Shown: positions 35,032-43,502, counted from the first letter of the stretch. The stretch: DNA of 64,000 nt from Lachnospiraceae bacterium (GCA_024690605.1 JAILOV010000010.1:26493-90492); one strand, 5' to 3'. Notes: a model not told the origin generated them from the sequence alone. Numbers and translations are program-made.

Positions 35032-36246
35032 ATGAAAACAGCGGCGATCATCGCGGAATGCAATCCGCTTCATAACGGACACGCCTTTCTGTTCTCCCGG
35101 GCCAGGGAAGAAACCGGCGCCGATGCCCTCCTCGTCTTCATGAGCGGCGATTTTGTCCAGCGCGGCGAGCCCGCCCTGCTGGACAAGCACCGGCGTGCCC
35201 GCATGGCACTGGAAGCCGGCGCCGATCTGGTGTTCATGCTGCCGACGGTCTATACGGTCGCTCCGGCGGAGATCTTCGCCCGCGGCGCCGTCCTGACGAT
35301 CGATGTCACAGGGATCGCGGACCGGCTCGTTTTCGGCAGCGAATCCGGTGATCTGGATCTGCTTCGGGAAGCGGCCGCGCTCCCGCCCGCCGATCCGGAA
35401 CTTCACGAACAGCTTCTCGCCGCCATGCGTGAAGGCACAAACTATCCGCGCGCGATGAAGCAGGCGATCACCGCGGTCCGCCCGGATTCGACAGCGCTCG
35501 CGGATCTGATCGATCACCCGAACAATCTCCTCGGCATCGAATATCTGCGGAGCATTACGCTGCTGCGTTCCTCTCTACGCCCCCTGACCATCCCGCGCGT
35601 GCCGCCCTCCGGCACCGTCACGAGCGCACAGGCGATCCGCACGGCACTCAGGGAAGGCCGCGACGCATCCGCATTCCCGGAGGCCTTTCTTCCGCCCGCC
35701 TCTCTTAAGGAGATCCGGGAGGTTCTGTCGTCCGACACGGAACAGCTCGTGTTTACCGATGCGCTGGATGACATGCTCCGCTATCGTCTGACCATGTGCG
35801 ATCCGGAAACCCTCGCCGCGACCGGTGACATCAGCGGAGATCTCGCACACCGGATCCTGAACACGCGCCGCTCCTGCACGGGCTTCGAAGACTATGCCGC
35901 TCTGCTTAGGGTCAAAGCCTTCACGCTCGCCCGCATCCGCCGCTCGCTCATGCAGCTTTTGCTCGACTTAAGACGCGCGGATCGCGACCGCTTTCTGGAA
36001 AACCGGTGTACCGCGCTGCGCGTGCTCGGATTCAGGGAGACGGCAAGGCCCCTTCTCCGGGAGATCGGCGCGCGAAAAGACCCGCGGATCCCGCTCATCG
36101 TGCGCGGCGCGGATCATGCCGTTTCCGATGACCTGACCGCGCGCCTCATCGCCATCGATCAGCGCGCCGGCGCGCTCTACAACAGGCTTTCGTCGCCCGA
36201 CAGCGCCGGGAAAAGCGAAGAAGAAAAGCCGCCCGTGATTTTTTAG
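35032..36246 (+). CDS. tmcAL: tRNA(Met) cytidine acetate ligase TmcAL
   Basis: A 404-aa nucleotidyltransferase of the former YlbM/DUF795 family. In Bacillus it activates acetate with ATP and makes N4-acetylcytidine at the wobble base of elongator tRNA-Met. The HIGH-like adenylation motif is in ECNPLHNGHAFLFSRARE, and FMSGDFVQRGEPALLDKHRR and IDHPNNLLGIEYL are family marks. The C-terminal half is alpha-helical (RIRRSLMQLLLDL). It is divergent from ackA-pta, which supply acetate. The start is odd: no Shine-Dalgarno sequence and a -10 box 6 bp upstream. Confidence 0.93.
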   Translation: MKTAAIIAECNPLHNGHAFLFSRAREETGADALLVFMSGDFVQRGEPALLDKHRRARMALEAGADLVFMLPTVYTVAPAEIFARGAVLTIDVTGIADRLVFGSESGDLDLLREAAALPPADPELHEQLLAAMREGTNYPRAMKQAITAVRPDSTALADLIDHPNNLLGIEYLRSITLLRSSLRPLTIPRVPPSGTVTSAQAIRTALREGRDASAFPEAFLPPASLKEIREVLSSDTEQLVFTDALDDMLRYRLTMCDPETLAATGDISGDLAHRILNTRRSCTGFEDYAALLRVKAFTLARIRRSLMQLLLDLRRADRDRFLENRCTALRVLGFRETARPLLREIGARKDPRIPLIVRGADHAVSDDLTARLIAIDQRAGALYNRLSSPDSAGKSEEEKPPVIF

Positions 36247-36256
36247 GATTTTCCTC

Positions 36257-36285
36257 TTGAAATTCCGTTTTCCTTATGCTACTAT
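36257..36285 (+). promoter_or_regulatory. promoter of tRNA-Ala
   Basis: TTGAAA (36257-36262), a 17-bp spacer and TACTAT (36280-36285), 13 bp before the mature tRNA 5' end. Confidence 0.6.
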
Positions 36286-36298
36286 GCAATAGTGTTTT

Positions 36299-36371
36299 GG
36301 GGTCGTAGCTCAGTTGGGAGAGCGCAGCGTTCGCAACGCTGAGGTCAAGGGTTCGATCCCCTCCGGCTCCA
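36299..36371 (+). tRNA. tRNA-Ala (anticodon CGC)
   Basis: A 73-nt cloverleaf: acceptor GGGGTCG/CGGCTCC with the G3-U70 pair that identifies alanine tRNAs, D arm GCTC-AGTTGGGA-GAGC, anticodon arm CAGCG-TTCGCAA-CGCTG (CGC reads GCG), variable loop AGGTC, T arm AAGGG-TTCGATC-CCCTC. The outermost T-stem pair is A-C, a mismatch. The CCA end is not encoded. A DUF6465 gene starts only 36 nt later with no terminator between. Confidence 0.95.
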
Positions 36372-36407
36372 TTTGGATCGTTTCACTTTTTACAAGGAGG
36401 AACAGAT

Positions 36408-36695
36408 ATGCCCAAAACAAAGACCGCTGCAAAGGCCAAGAAGCCTGCCGCAAAGAAGAGCGCAACAAAGAATCCCACGATCAACAGCAACGCGTTCAAG
36501 TCCAGCGTCATGCTGCAGTATGGCGAGAAATCCGTTCCCTACGACGATCTGGTCGCCAAGGTCAAGGACATCTGGACCAACGCTCTCGGGCGCAAGATCA
36601 TCGATATCGACAATGTCGATCTCTACATCAAGCCCGAAGAGAACAAAGTCTATTATGTTGTGAACGGCAGCGAAAGCGGCGACTTCGATCTTTGA
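36408..36695 (+). CDS. DUF6465 family protein, Lys/Ala-rich tail
   Basis: A 95-aa protein of unknown function. Residues 1 to about 27 are a histone-H1-like tail (TKTAAKAKKPAAKKSATKNP). The rest is a compact domain (SVMLQYGEKSVPYDDLVAKV, DLYIKPEENKVYYVVNGSES) that I recognise as the clostridial DUF6465 family. The tail suggests binding to nucleic acid or an acidic partner, which is inference. ACAAGGAGGAACAG precedes the ATG. It may be transcribed together with the tRNA upstream. It ends in TGATCA, where the truA stop begins on the other strand. Confidence 0.85.
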   Translation: MPKTKTAAKAKKPAAKKSATKNPTINSNAFKSSVMLQYGEKSVPYDDLVAKVKDIWTNALGRKIIDIDNVDLYIKPEENKVYYVVNGSESGDFDL

Positions 36696-37448
36696 TCAGT
36701 ACTCCACTTTCATCAGACACAAACCTTCCGGCGGGGCTGTAGGCCCCGCCATTTTTCTGTCTCCCGCTTCGAGGATACGCATGACCTGCGCGGGTTCCAT
36801 CCGCCCGAAGCCGACTTCCAGAAGCGTCCCCGTCAGGATCCGCACCATGTTCTGCAAAAAACCGTTCCCGTGAAAATACAGACGGATGATCTCCCCCTGT
36901 TCTTTGATCTCGATCCTGTCCACCGTCCGCACCGTGCTCTTCTTCATCCGCGGATTCGCGCAGAAGCTTTTGAAATCATGTGTGCCGATGAGACACGCCG
37001 CGGCCTCCCGCATGGCCGGAACATCCGGCACGCCGTCCAGGACCGTCAGATACTTTCTCTCAAACACCGGCTTCTTCGCCCCGCACCAGAGGCTGTAGCA
37101 GTAAAGCTTTCCGACGGCATTGTAGCGCGCGTGAAAACGCGGTGACGCGAACACCACCCGGTCGATCCCGATATCGTCGGGGAGATAACGATTGCAATAG
37201 GCCAGGATCTCCTCCTCCGTCATCTCCGTGTCCGCGTGTACATTGGCGACCATGGCACGCGCGTGCACACCGGCATCCGTCCGCCCGGCTCCCGTGATCA
37301 GCGGGATCTCTCCCTCCGACAGCGACAGCATCCGGGCCAGCACCTGCTCCAGCTTTCCCTGGATCGTCATCGGCGTATCCGGCTGGTGTTCCCACCCGAA
37401 ATACCGCGTTCCGTCATAACGTATCAGCAGTTTGATGTTGCGTTCCAT
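36696..37448 (-). CDS. truA: tRNA pseudouridine(38-40) synthase TruA
   Basis: A 250-aa enzyme that makes pseudouridine at positions 38-40 of the tRNA anticodon arm. The catalytic Asp is in GAGRTDAGVHARAM; other family marks are IRYDGTRYFGWEHQ and FHGNGFLQNMVRI. Length is normal. GGATGATCTT precedes the ATG. Its stop abuts the stop of the DUF6465 gene with no spacer. The 190 bp upstream are AT-rich at the truA end and hold no gene. Confidence 0.96.
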   Translation of the reverse strand: MERNIKLLIRYDGTRYFGWEHQPDTPMTIQGKLEQVLARMLSLSEGEIPLITGAGRTDAGVHARAMVANVHADTEMTEEEILAYCNRYLPDDIGIDRVVFASPRFHARYNAVGKLYCYSLWCGAKKPVFERKYLTVLDGVPDVPAMREAAACLIGTHDFKSFCANPRMKKSTVRTVDRIEIKEQGEIIRLYFHGNGFLQNMVRILTGTLLEVGFGRMEPAQVMRILEAGDRKMAGPTAPPEGLCLMKVEY

Positions 37449-37473
37449 AAGATCATCCGTGCGAATTTAGATT

Positions 37474-37535
37474 CTCTTTGTTAACAGATTCTTTACATTT
37501 CCAACATTCTTTCGACATTTTCGATTGTTAAGATA
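37474..37535. repeat. AT-rich repeat region upstream of truA
   Basis: Two copies of TTGTTAA(C/G)A (about 37479 and 37526) flank three ACATT-T/C repeats spaced 9-11 bp (37495, 37504, 37515). The composition is unlike the surrounding GC-rich DNA. It may be a binding region or UP-type promoter DNA for truA; no good -10/-35 pair is clear. Confidence 0.4.
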
Positions 37536-37574
37536 ATTTCAACAGAGAGAGATAAAAAGCTTTTTCTTCATAAC

Positions 37575-37602
37575 AGCCGGATCGGCGCAAGCCGTTCCGG
37601 CT
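37575..37602 (-). terminator. hairpin after the pectin-operon's last gene
   Basis: AGCCGG/CCGGCT with an inner CGGC/GCCG stem, 37 bp after the last stop. It is followed on the minus strand by GTTATGAAG and AAAAAGCTTTTT rather than a direct U-run. Confidence 0.55.
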
Positions 37603-37638
37603 TCCTCCCTTCTATGGGGACTTTTTCACGGAAATCGT

Positions 37639-38850
37639 TCAGAGCGCTGCGCCGAGCAGTCCCATCCCGGCGTCCTTCGCATCCCCCGCGACCGCGTCGG
37701 CGAGCCATCTGGCCATGGAGACACCCTCCCTGTTCGGCAGGTAGAAGATCTTCTCCCGCACGCATGTGTGCGCCGTTCCGCCCTTCATGCCACGCTTCAT
37801 CACCATCAGATTCGGAAACTCATTGATATAAAAGGTGAACGCCGGCGTGATCTCCCGAAGAGAACGCAGCATCTCGACAAACTGTTCATAAAAGGTCTCC
37901 TGCACCTCGGCATCCGAAGTGAACTCCTTGTGGACGACATCGTTGTAATAGGCGCTCAGGAGATAATCGTGCGTCGAGCACGCGTAGAGATAGCGGAAAC
38001 TGTCGCCCTTCTTCGCATAGAGACGCCGGTACCAGTCCAGCGTGATGTTGGGCGTCCGGATCGCCTGCCAGATGTCATCGGCGGTATGCCAGAGATCGCG
38101 CGCGGTCTCCTGCCAGTGATCATAGAGAAGCTGCCCGCTGTCGGAGAAACAGGTCACATCATGACAGTCGGGATACCAGTTGTCCGCAACCTCTGCGGCC
38201 AGCGCCGGCACGGCGAATGCGCCTGCACTGTCCCCGGCGATCAGGAGTTTTTTGGGCGCGGGAAAATATGCTTTGGCCTTTTCCATCGCCGCGAGGAAAT
38301 TCCGGTAGCCGTGAAAATGCACCACACCGGATTCCCCCGTATCCTTGTCCGTGTAGGCATAGTCATTGTCCCCCACGTGAAAATCCCCCGTGGTATAGGT
38401 GATGATCACAAAGCTCCAGTCCTCGAACGGATTGGCTTCATTTCCCGTCTCCGTGATGCCGATATTGATGTTTATGATCTGGGTGAAAGGACGCAGATTG
38501 TTCCAGTAGAAATTCGGCAGCCCCGCGGCCACCTTGCCGCCGGTGACGGGACGCGCCGCCGTAAAGGCATTCCAGGCGACACCGCCGCCGGAGAAGAACA
38601 CCACCAGCTTGTCCGCGTGCGCGGCCTTCAGATAGATGTGATATGCCGAGCCGTCCCCCGAGAGCCCCTCCGCGAGCGGCACGCGGTACCAGACGCGCGG
38701 ATAGGCCATCGCGCCCTCTTCCAGCACAGGCGCTTCATGGCCGTTCTCTATGATCTTCTGCCCGATCCGTTCCTCGACGAAATCGCCGACGCGATAGGCA
38801 AAGGCGAGGCCGCGGCTCAAGTTCAGCAGATTGGTCGTGTTCTTTTCCAT
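37639..38850 (-). CDS. pectin-acetylesterase-family hydrolase
   Basis: A 403-aa serine hydrolase of the PAE/Notum family. The oxyanion region is FFSGGGVAWN, the nucleophile is Ser208 in IAGDSAGAFAV, and the C-terminal His is probably in THDYLLS or GGTAHTC. No signal peptide is present (MEKNTTNLLNLSRGLAF), so it should act inside the cell on imported acetylated oligosaccharides. The ATG at 38850 has GGAG 8 bp upstream; the GTG at 38853 is less likely. It is the last gene of the long operon and follows DUF6320 by about 18 bp. The substrate is inferred from neighbours. Confidence 0.85.
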   Translation of the reverse strand: MEKNTTNLLNLSRGLAFAYRVGDFVEERIGQKIIENGHEAPVLEEGAMAYPRVWYRVPLAEGLSGDGSAYHIYLKAAHADKLVVFFSGGGVAWNAFTAARPVTGGKVAAGLPNFYWNNLRPFTQIININIGITETGNEANPFEDWSFVIITYTTGDFHVGDNDYAYTDKDTGESGVVHFHGYRNFLAAMEKAKAYFPAPKKLLIAGDSAGAFAVPALAAEVADNWYPDCHDVTCFSDSGQLLYDHWQETARDLWHTADDIWQAIRTPNITLDWYRRLYAKKGDSFRYLYACSTHDYLLSAYYNDVVHKEFTSDAEVQETFYEQFVEMLRSLREITPAFTFYINEFPNLMVMKRGMKGGTAHTCVREKIFYLPNREGVSMARWLADAVAGDAKDAGMGLLGAAL

Positions 38851-38868
38851 CACTCTCCCGCTCCGCTT

Positions 38869-39528
38869 CTACAGATGCAGTGTCTTCTCCGTCGCATTGC
38901 GGAAATCCTGGAACAGAAAAATAAACTCGGCAAGAACGAACAGCAGCATGGACGCCATGACGATGACCGCAAACCACGGATGCGGATTGCTGTCACGGAT
39001 GATGAAGATCACCTGGAAAAACGAGAGTACCTCCGCCGTGATCAGATACATCAGGTATTCTCCGATCCGCAGCCGCATGGCTTTGGCCACGATGAAGACC
39101 GTGATGACGAGAGAAAGGAACAGGGCCGGGATCACCCAGGCGACGGACCAGCCGTGCCGCCCGGTGGCAATGTCGATCAGGAGATTTAACACCATCGCGA
39201 TATAGACCTCCGCGGAGATCAGCTTCAGCACATTGTAACGGTAGGCCATCGTGATGATGAGTCCCGCGAGCCCGAGCGGTGCCCAGAGCATGACCGCACT
39301 GGTCCACGCCGCCTGCGGCCCAAGCAGATAGCGGATCGTCCCCATGACCACAAACAGGGCACAGAACGCAAACAGCGCCGACTTGAAGACCATGCGCGAC
39401 GTGTATTTCCGCTGCGGCAGAACGGGAAACGCCGGATCCTCCGGCGCGCCGGACAACTCCCCGCCGCAGAGCGGGCAGCTCGCCTTGTTTCCTCTGATCT
39501 TTACATGACAGTTTTCGCAGATGTACAT
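38869..39528 (-). CDS. DUF6320-like zinc-ribbon membrane protein
   Basis: A 219-aa protein. Residues 1-22 form a zinc ribbon (CENC and CPLC), followed by about six membrane segments from residue 46 to 212. I recognise the combination as the DUF6320 family, often encoded beside a condensation-type acyltransferase and an alpha/beta or pectin-acetylesterase-type hydrolase, as here. The function is unknown. It lies 26 bp after the acyltransferase gene and about 18 bp before the esterase. Confidence 0.8.
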   Translation of the reverse strand: MYICENCHVKIRGNKASCPLCGGELSGAPEDPAFPVLPQRKYTSRMVFKSALFAFCALFVVMGTIRYLLGPQAAWTSAVMLWAPLGLAGLIITMAYRYNVLKLISAEVYIAMVLNLLIDIATGRHGWSVAWVIPALFLSLVITVFIVAKAMRLRIGEYLMYLITAEVLSFFQVIFIIRDSNPHPWFAVIVMASMLLFVLAEFIFLFQDFRNATEKTLHL

Positions 39529-39554
39529 ATTGTCCTCACCGGGTGTTCTGCACG

Positions 39555-40826
39555 CTATGCATCGTGATCATTTGTGGCGACCACCGCCTCGATCCCGCGC
39601 TCGTGGAGCTTTCTGTAGAATGCGCGCATGACCTGATGCGTCGCGATCCCCGAAGCCCAGCCGAAGGTCATCTTGTCGCCAAAGGTCGCGATCGTGATCT
39701 GGGCGCTCGGCGCGGTCGTGAACGCGGAGAAATAGTTGATGAAGGGGGTCAGTGCCTCCGGCATCTCGACCCGTCCCATATTGGACACGGAACAGGTGAC
39801 GCCCATCTGGGAGATCTTGGAAAAGCCCTGCACGCCGAGATCCTTGAGGATGAGCGGGAGCACCTTGATCGCCGCGTTGTGTTCCAGTGCCGCATAGGAG
39901 CTCATCGTCTTCCTGATCCGTTCCTCGGAGAGCTGACGGGCAAAGGATTCCCTGACACTGTCAATGATCTCGTGCAGGTCACCGCTGTAGTCGCGGGGCA
40001 GAAAACGGATCACGATCACCCCGAAGAAATTGCGGTTGGTGCTGGACGGGAAGTACTGCCGCAGATTCACCGGCACGGAGATCACGACATCCTTGCGGGT
40101 TCTCTCGCGCATGTTCATCCCGTCGATGATCGCCTCGATGTAGAGCGCGGCCGACAGGATACCGACCGTGGTTTCATACCGGTGCGCCAGATCGACAAAG
40201 GCTTTCGTGGAGATCACACCCTCCACCAGATGGTTCTCCATGTTGTCGTCGCGCGGTCCCTTCAGACGGAAGGCCCAGTGAAAGCTCATGCTCCTTAACT
40301 GTGCAAGCCCTCTCCCCTTGGTGTAGTAATGATTGAAGGCATCTCTGACATTTTCCTCTTCCGTCATGCCGAGAAGCTCTCTGTCATCGGTCCCGGTCTC
40401 CGGGTGCTTCAGGATGAGATAGTTTGTGACCAGACGCCGGAAGAACACAAACGCGCCCGTTCCGTCCGCCAGCACATGGTACATCTCCATGTTCAGGCGT
40501 TTCCCGAAATAATTGACGCGATAGAGCAGATCCTTTTTGCCGGGAAGGTACAGCGCCTGACAGGCGGGCAGATCATCCTCGCGCACCGTGACCCGCTTCT
40601 CGCTCTCCTCCAGATAGTACCAGAACAGACCCTTGCGCAGGATGCTGTTGAAATAGGGGAAGGACTTGACCGTCCTGTCCAGTGCCTCCTGCAGACAGGC
40701 GGGATCGACCTCCTCATGCAGCTCGCAGCAGATGCGGAACACGCGCGTGTTGGCAAAATGCGTCGTCGAAGGGATCATCTTCGCCGCGTTATCGAGCTTA
40801 TACCATTTTTTCTTTGTCGCGTTCAT
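39555..40826 (-). CDS. condensation/alcohol-acetyltransferase-like acyltransferase
   Basis: A 423-aa CoA-dependent acyltransferase fold protein. The catalytic motif HxxxDG is present as His117-VLA-Asp121-Gly122 (MYHVLADGTG), and the second half has the structural motif region SVPVNLRQYFPSSTNRNFFG. It belongs to the alcohol acetyltransferase/condensation superfamily that moves acyl groups to hydroxyls. In this place it may acylate a sugar or lipid, a surprising companion for deacetylases. The ATG at 40826 is used; a TTG at 40835 with AGGATG upstream is possible. Confidence 0.8.
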   Translation of the reverse strand: MNATKKKWYKLDNAAKMIPSTTHFANTRVFRICCELHEEVDPACLQEALDRTVKSFPYFNSILRKGLFWYYLEESEKRVTVREDDLPACQALYLPGKKDLLYRVNYFGKRLNMEMYHVLADGTGAFVFFRRLVTNYLILKHPETGTDDRELLGMTEEENVRDAFNHYYTKGRGLAQLRSMSFHWAFRLKGPRDDNMENHLVEGVISTKAFVDLAHRYETTVGILSAALYIEAIIDGMNMRERTRKDVVISVPVNLRQYFPSSTNRNFFGVIVIRFLPRDYSGDLHEIIDSVRESFARQLSEERIRKTMSSYAALEHNAAIKVLPLILKDLGVQGFSKISQMGVTCSVSNMGRVEMPEALTPFINYFSAFTTAPSAQITIATFGDKMTFGWASGIATHQVMRAFYRKLHERGIEAVVATNDHDA

Positions 40827-40865
40827 GTCTGTCAATACATCCTGTCCGTATGTGTCTGCCGGTGA

Positions 40866-43490
40866 TCAGACGATCTCAGCGACCACCTCGCCGTCATGGG
40901 CGGCGACCGTGTCGATAACCTCTTCCAGCGTGATGAAGCGTCTGTCCTTGATGAATTTGAGCATCTGCGGTGTGAAACGCATCGTGATGCCGGCGACTTC
41001 CAGCGTCTCATTGGCCTTGTCCCGAATGCGTTCGCACACAACGAGCGGATCCTGTACCATGCTCTTTGTAAAGATCCGATACAGCGTTGCCAGCGTGTTC
41101 ACGATCCCGAGGAGATTCCGGTCCTCGGAAACATCGATCGAAAACGGCGCATGGAGCTCGGCGTATTTCACGCGTTTGCAGTAGCCGTATTCACAGTCCA
41201 GATGCACCGCCTCTCCGGTCTCCTCCAGACTTGTCATCCAGACCTCACTGCCGCGCACATAAACCTCTTTGACCGTAAAGGACGAGCCGCCGATCGGAAA
41301 GGTGCACGACTCACAGCCCACCAGCACCAGATTGGCGGCCGCGTCGGCCGGTGCAGTCTCATAGGCTTCCTTTTCCCTGTCCCGCTCCTCTTCGCGCTGT
41401 GCCTCTTGCGCTTTCAGCCGCTCGAAGACGCCGGGATCCTGCGCGGGCTTCTCTTGCGTTTCGCGTGACGGGATATCCGCAGACTCTTCATTGTCCCCCA
41501 TAAGTGCACCGCCTGTCAACCGTCTGGTGAGCGGAAGGACGGCAAAGGTGTTCTCAGGATACTCAAAGGGACCGCAGGTGGTCCTGAGGCCGCGGTGTCT
41601 GCCGTGATGATCAAGGTCAAACAGGATCTCGCTCCCGTCCGGCGCCTCAAAGCGCTGCTCCGGTTCAAACGCTTCTCCGAGCGCACTGCCCGTGATCCGC
41701 GCGCAGTGATCCGCAGGCAGATGACGGTACAGATCCGTCACCAGGGACAGACCGTCGGGATCATCCTTCAGTTCCAGCGTGACGTGCTCATCGATCACAC
41801 AGGCATCGGTCTCCCCGTCAAAGGGCATGGCGCCGTTGAAATACACATTGCCGCGCGCCTCCACCGGCAGATGATCGTAGTAGACATCCCGGTTGACCTC
41901 CATCGCCGCCCGGCCGGTCTCCGTATCCGGCGAAAAGCGGGCGAAGTACGCATCCGGCGCGGGATATCCGTCATAGGGTTTGGTTCCGACAAGGAGCTGC
42001 TGTCCGTCCTGTCCCTTTTGCGAAGCGTCCGCCGGATCTTTCTGCACGAACAGATTGTTGATGAACCGCGCGTCCCCGTGCAGGATCGTCATGAACCCGG
42101 CGATCGCCGTGCTGTGCGGCACGTGGTAGGGCGTGTAACGCGGCGTGGAAAAACGCACGCCCCGGTTGTCGGTTCCCTGCCCCACATCGGTAAAGGCACC
42201 GGCGATCAGGTTGTGCACAAAGGCGATCCCCTGTGTGCAGAGCTTCGCGGCGTGCGCCGACAGGAGCAGATTGTTGTCGACAAGCGTCGGACCGTGGGAC
42301 ACCTCGATGAAGAGATCCTCACCGAAAGCCGGATCCTCGTCAAAGGTACCGAACGGCATGTTGTCATGGAACAGATTCGCGGAAACCCTCGTCCCCTGCG
42401 CTTGCCAGTCGAGCCACAGACCCCGTGTGCAGTGATGAATGTGATTCCGCGTGATCTGCGTGTCGATCGCCGCGTGAAGTTTGATCCCGGCGATCTCCGC
42501 GCCCATGATATCCCGGCGGTTGTTGATATGATGGATGTGATTGTCCTCGATCACGCTGAACGCGCCACCCATGTGTCCGACGATCCCCGCCTGGCCGCAG
42601 TCATGGATCTCGCAGCCGCGCACCGTGTGGGAGCCGATCCGTTCTTTCGTCCAGCCTTCGTTGACCGCCTGACAGACCGCGTCCCGCTCCGTCTGCGTGC
42701 CGTGTTTGATCCGCTTCACGGACCATTTGTTCTCATTGTCCGGCTGCAGGTATTTTCCCAGACTGATGCCCGCGCAGCGGGAATGTGCGATCTCGCACCC
42801 CTCGATCACCCAGCCCTTTGCCCAGTGCGGTCCGACGGCGCCGTCCTGATAGGCCGTCGGCGGTGCCCACTGCGTCGCCGCTTTGGTAAAGACAAAACCC
42901 GATACGGTGATATAGTCGATCCCGTTCTCCCCGGGCATAAAGCAATTGTGCCGGACAGCCGCTTCCACGACGGCGCGGTTCGGATCCTTTCCGCCAAAGG
43001 AGGCGGTGATCACATGCGTTTCGTTCTCGTGCGCGACATGCCAGCCGCCGGCTGGCACAGACGGATCATCCGTCTCCTGCAGCGGTTCCCCGTCGATAAA
43101 GAGCATCGCCGTGTGCAGCGGTTTATCCATGCGGATCCAGTCACCGGCAAGAAGGGTGAGAAAAGGATCCTGACCGTCAAACACGGAAAACGGAAGCCTG
43201 ATCCGATACAGCGGACTGCCGGCGGGATCTGCTTCTCCCGTCGCCACCCATCCGCTGAAGACCTCCGCGCCCGTGACGATCGCTTTGCCGGGATGCTCCG
43301 CACGGAAAACGATCGGACGTTCCTTCGTCCCCGGCCGGACGGGACGGACATGCTCTCTGTAGACACCGTCCGCGACCAGCACAACATCACCGGGACGCGC
43401 CGCATCGGCAGCCTCCTGTATGGTGAGGAACGGCCGCATCTTCGACCCGTTTCCGGTCATTTCCGCATTGGCCGACACATAAATGGTCAT
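40866..43490 (-). CDS. right-handed parallel beta-helix protein with C-terminal extra domain
   Basis: An 874-aa protein without a signal peptide. The N terminus has the usual start of such families (MTIYVSANAEMTGNGS, TIQEAADAARPGDVVLVADG). Beta-helix coils run to about residue 480, with repeated 'I..N.IHH' patterns (IEDNHIHHINN, ITRNHIHHCTRG, VSANLFHDN). This fold is typical of polysaccharide lyases and glycosidases of pectin, so cytoplasmic cleavage of an oligosaccharide is likely. A charged linker (about 695-730) leads to an unusual C-terminal domain of about 140 residues (CESCTFPIGGSSF, DCEYGYCKRVKYAEL) that I cannot assign. GAGAGGGTGACGTT precedes the ATG. Confidence 0.85.
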   Translation of the reverse strand: MTIYVSANAEMTGNGSKMRPFLTIQEAADAARPGDVVLVADGVYREHVRPVRPGTKERPIVFRAEHPGKAIVTGAEVFSGWVATGEADPAGSPLYRIRLPFSVFDGQDPFLTLLAGDWIRMDKPLHTAMLFIDGEPLQETDDPSVPAGGWHVAHENETHVITASFGGKDPNRAVVEAAVRHNCFMPGENGIDYITVSGFVFTKAATQWAPPTAYQDGAVGPHWAKGWVIEGCEIAHSRCAGISLGKYLQPDNENKWSVKRIKHGTQTERDAVCQAVNEGWTKERIGSHTVRGCEIHDCGQAGIVGHMGGAFSVIEDNHIHHINNRRDIMGAEIAGIKLHAAIDTQITRNHIHHCTRGLWLDWQAQGTRVSANLFHDNMPFGTFDEDPAFGEDLFIEVSHGPTLVDNNLLLSAHAAKLCTQGIAFVHNLIAGAFTDVGQGTDNRGVRFSTPRYTPYHVPHSTAIAGFMTILHGDARFINNLFVQKDPADASQKGQDGQQLLVGTKPYDGYPAPDAYFARFSPDTETGRAAMEVNRDVYYDHLPVEARGNVYFNGAMPFDGETDACVIDEHVTLELKDDPDGLSLVTDLYRHLPADHCARITGSALGEAFEPEQRFEAPDGSEILFDLDHHGRHRGLRTTCGPFEYPENTFAVLPLTRRLTGGALMGDNEESADIPSRETQEKPAQDPGVFERLKAQEAQREEERDREKEAYETAPADAAANLVLVGCESCTFPIGGSSFTVKEVYVRGSEVWMTSLEETGEAVHLDCEYGYCKRVKYAELHAPFSIDVSEDRNLLGIVNTLATLYRIFTKSMVQDPLVVCERIRDKANETLEVAGITMRFTPQMLKFIKDRRFITLEEVIDTVAAHDGEVVAEIV

Positions 43491-43502
43491 AACGTCACCC
43501 TC

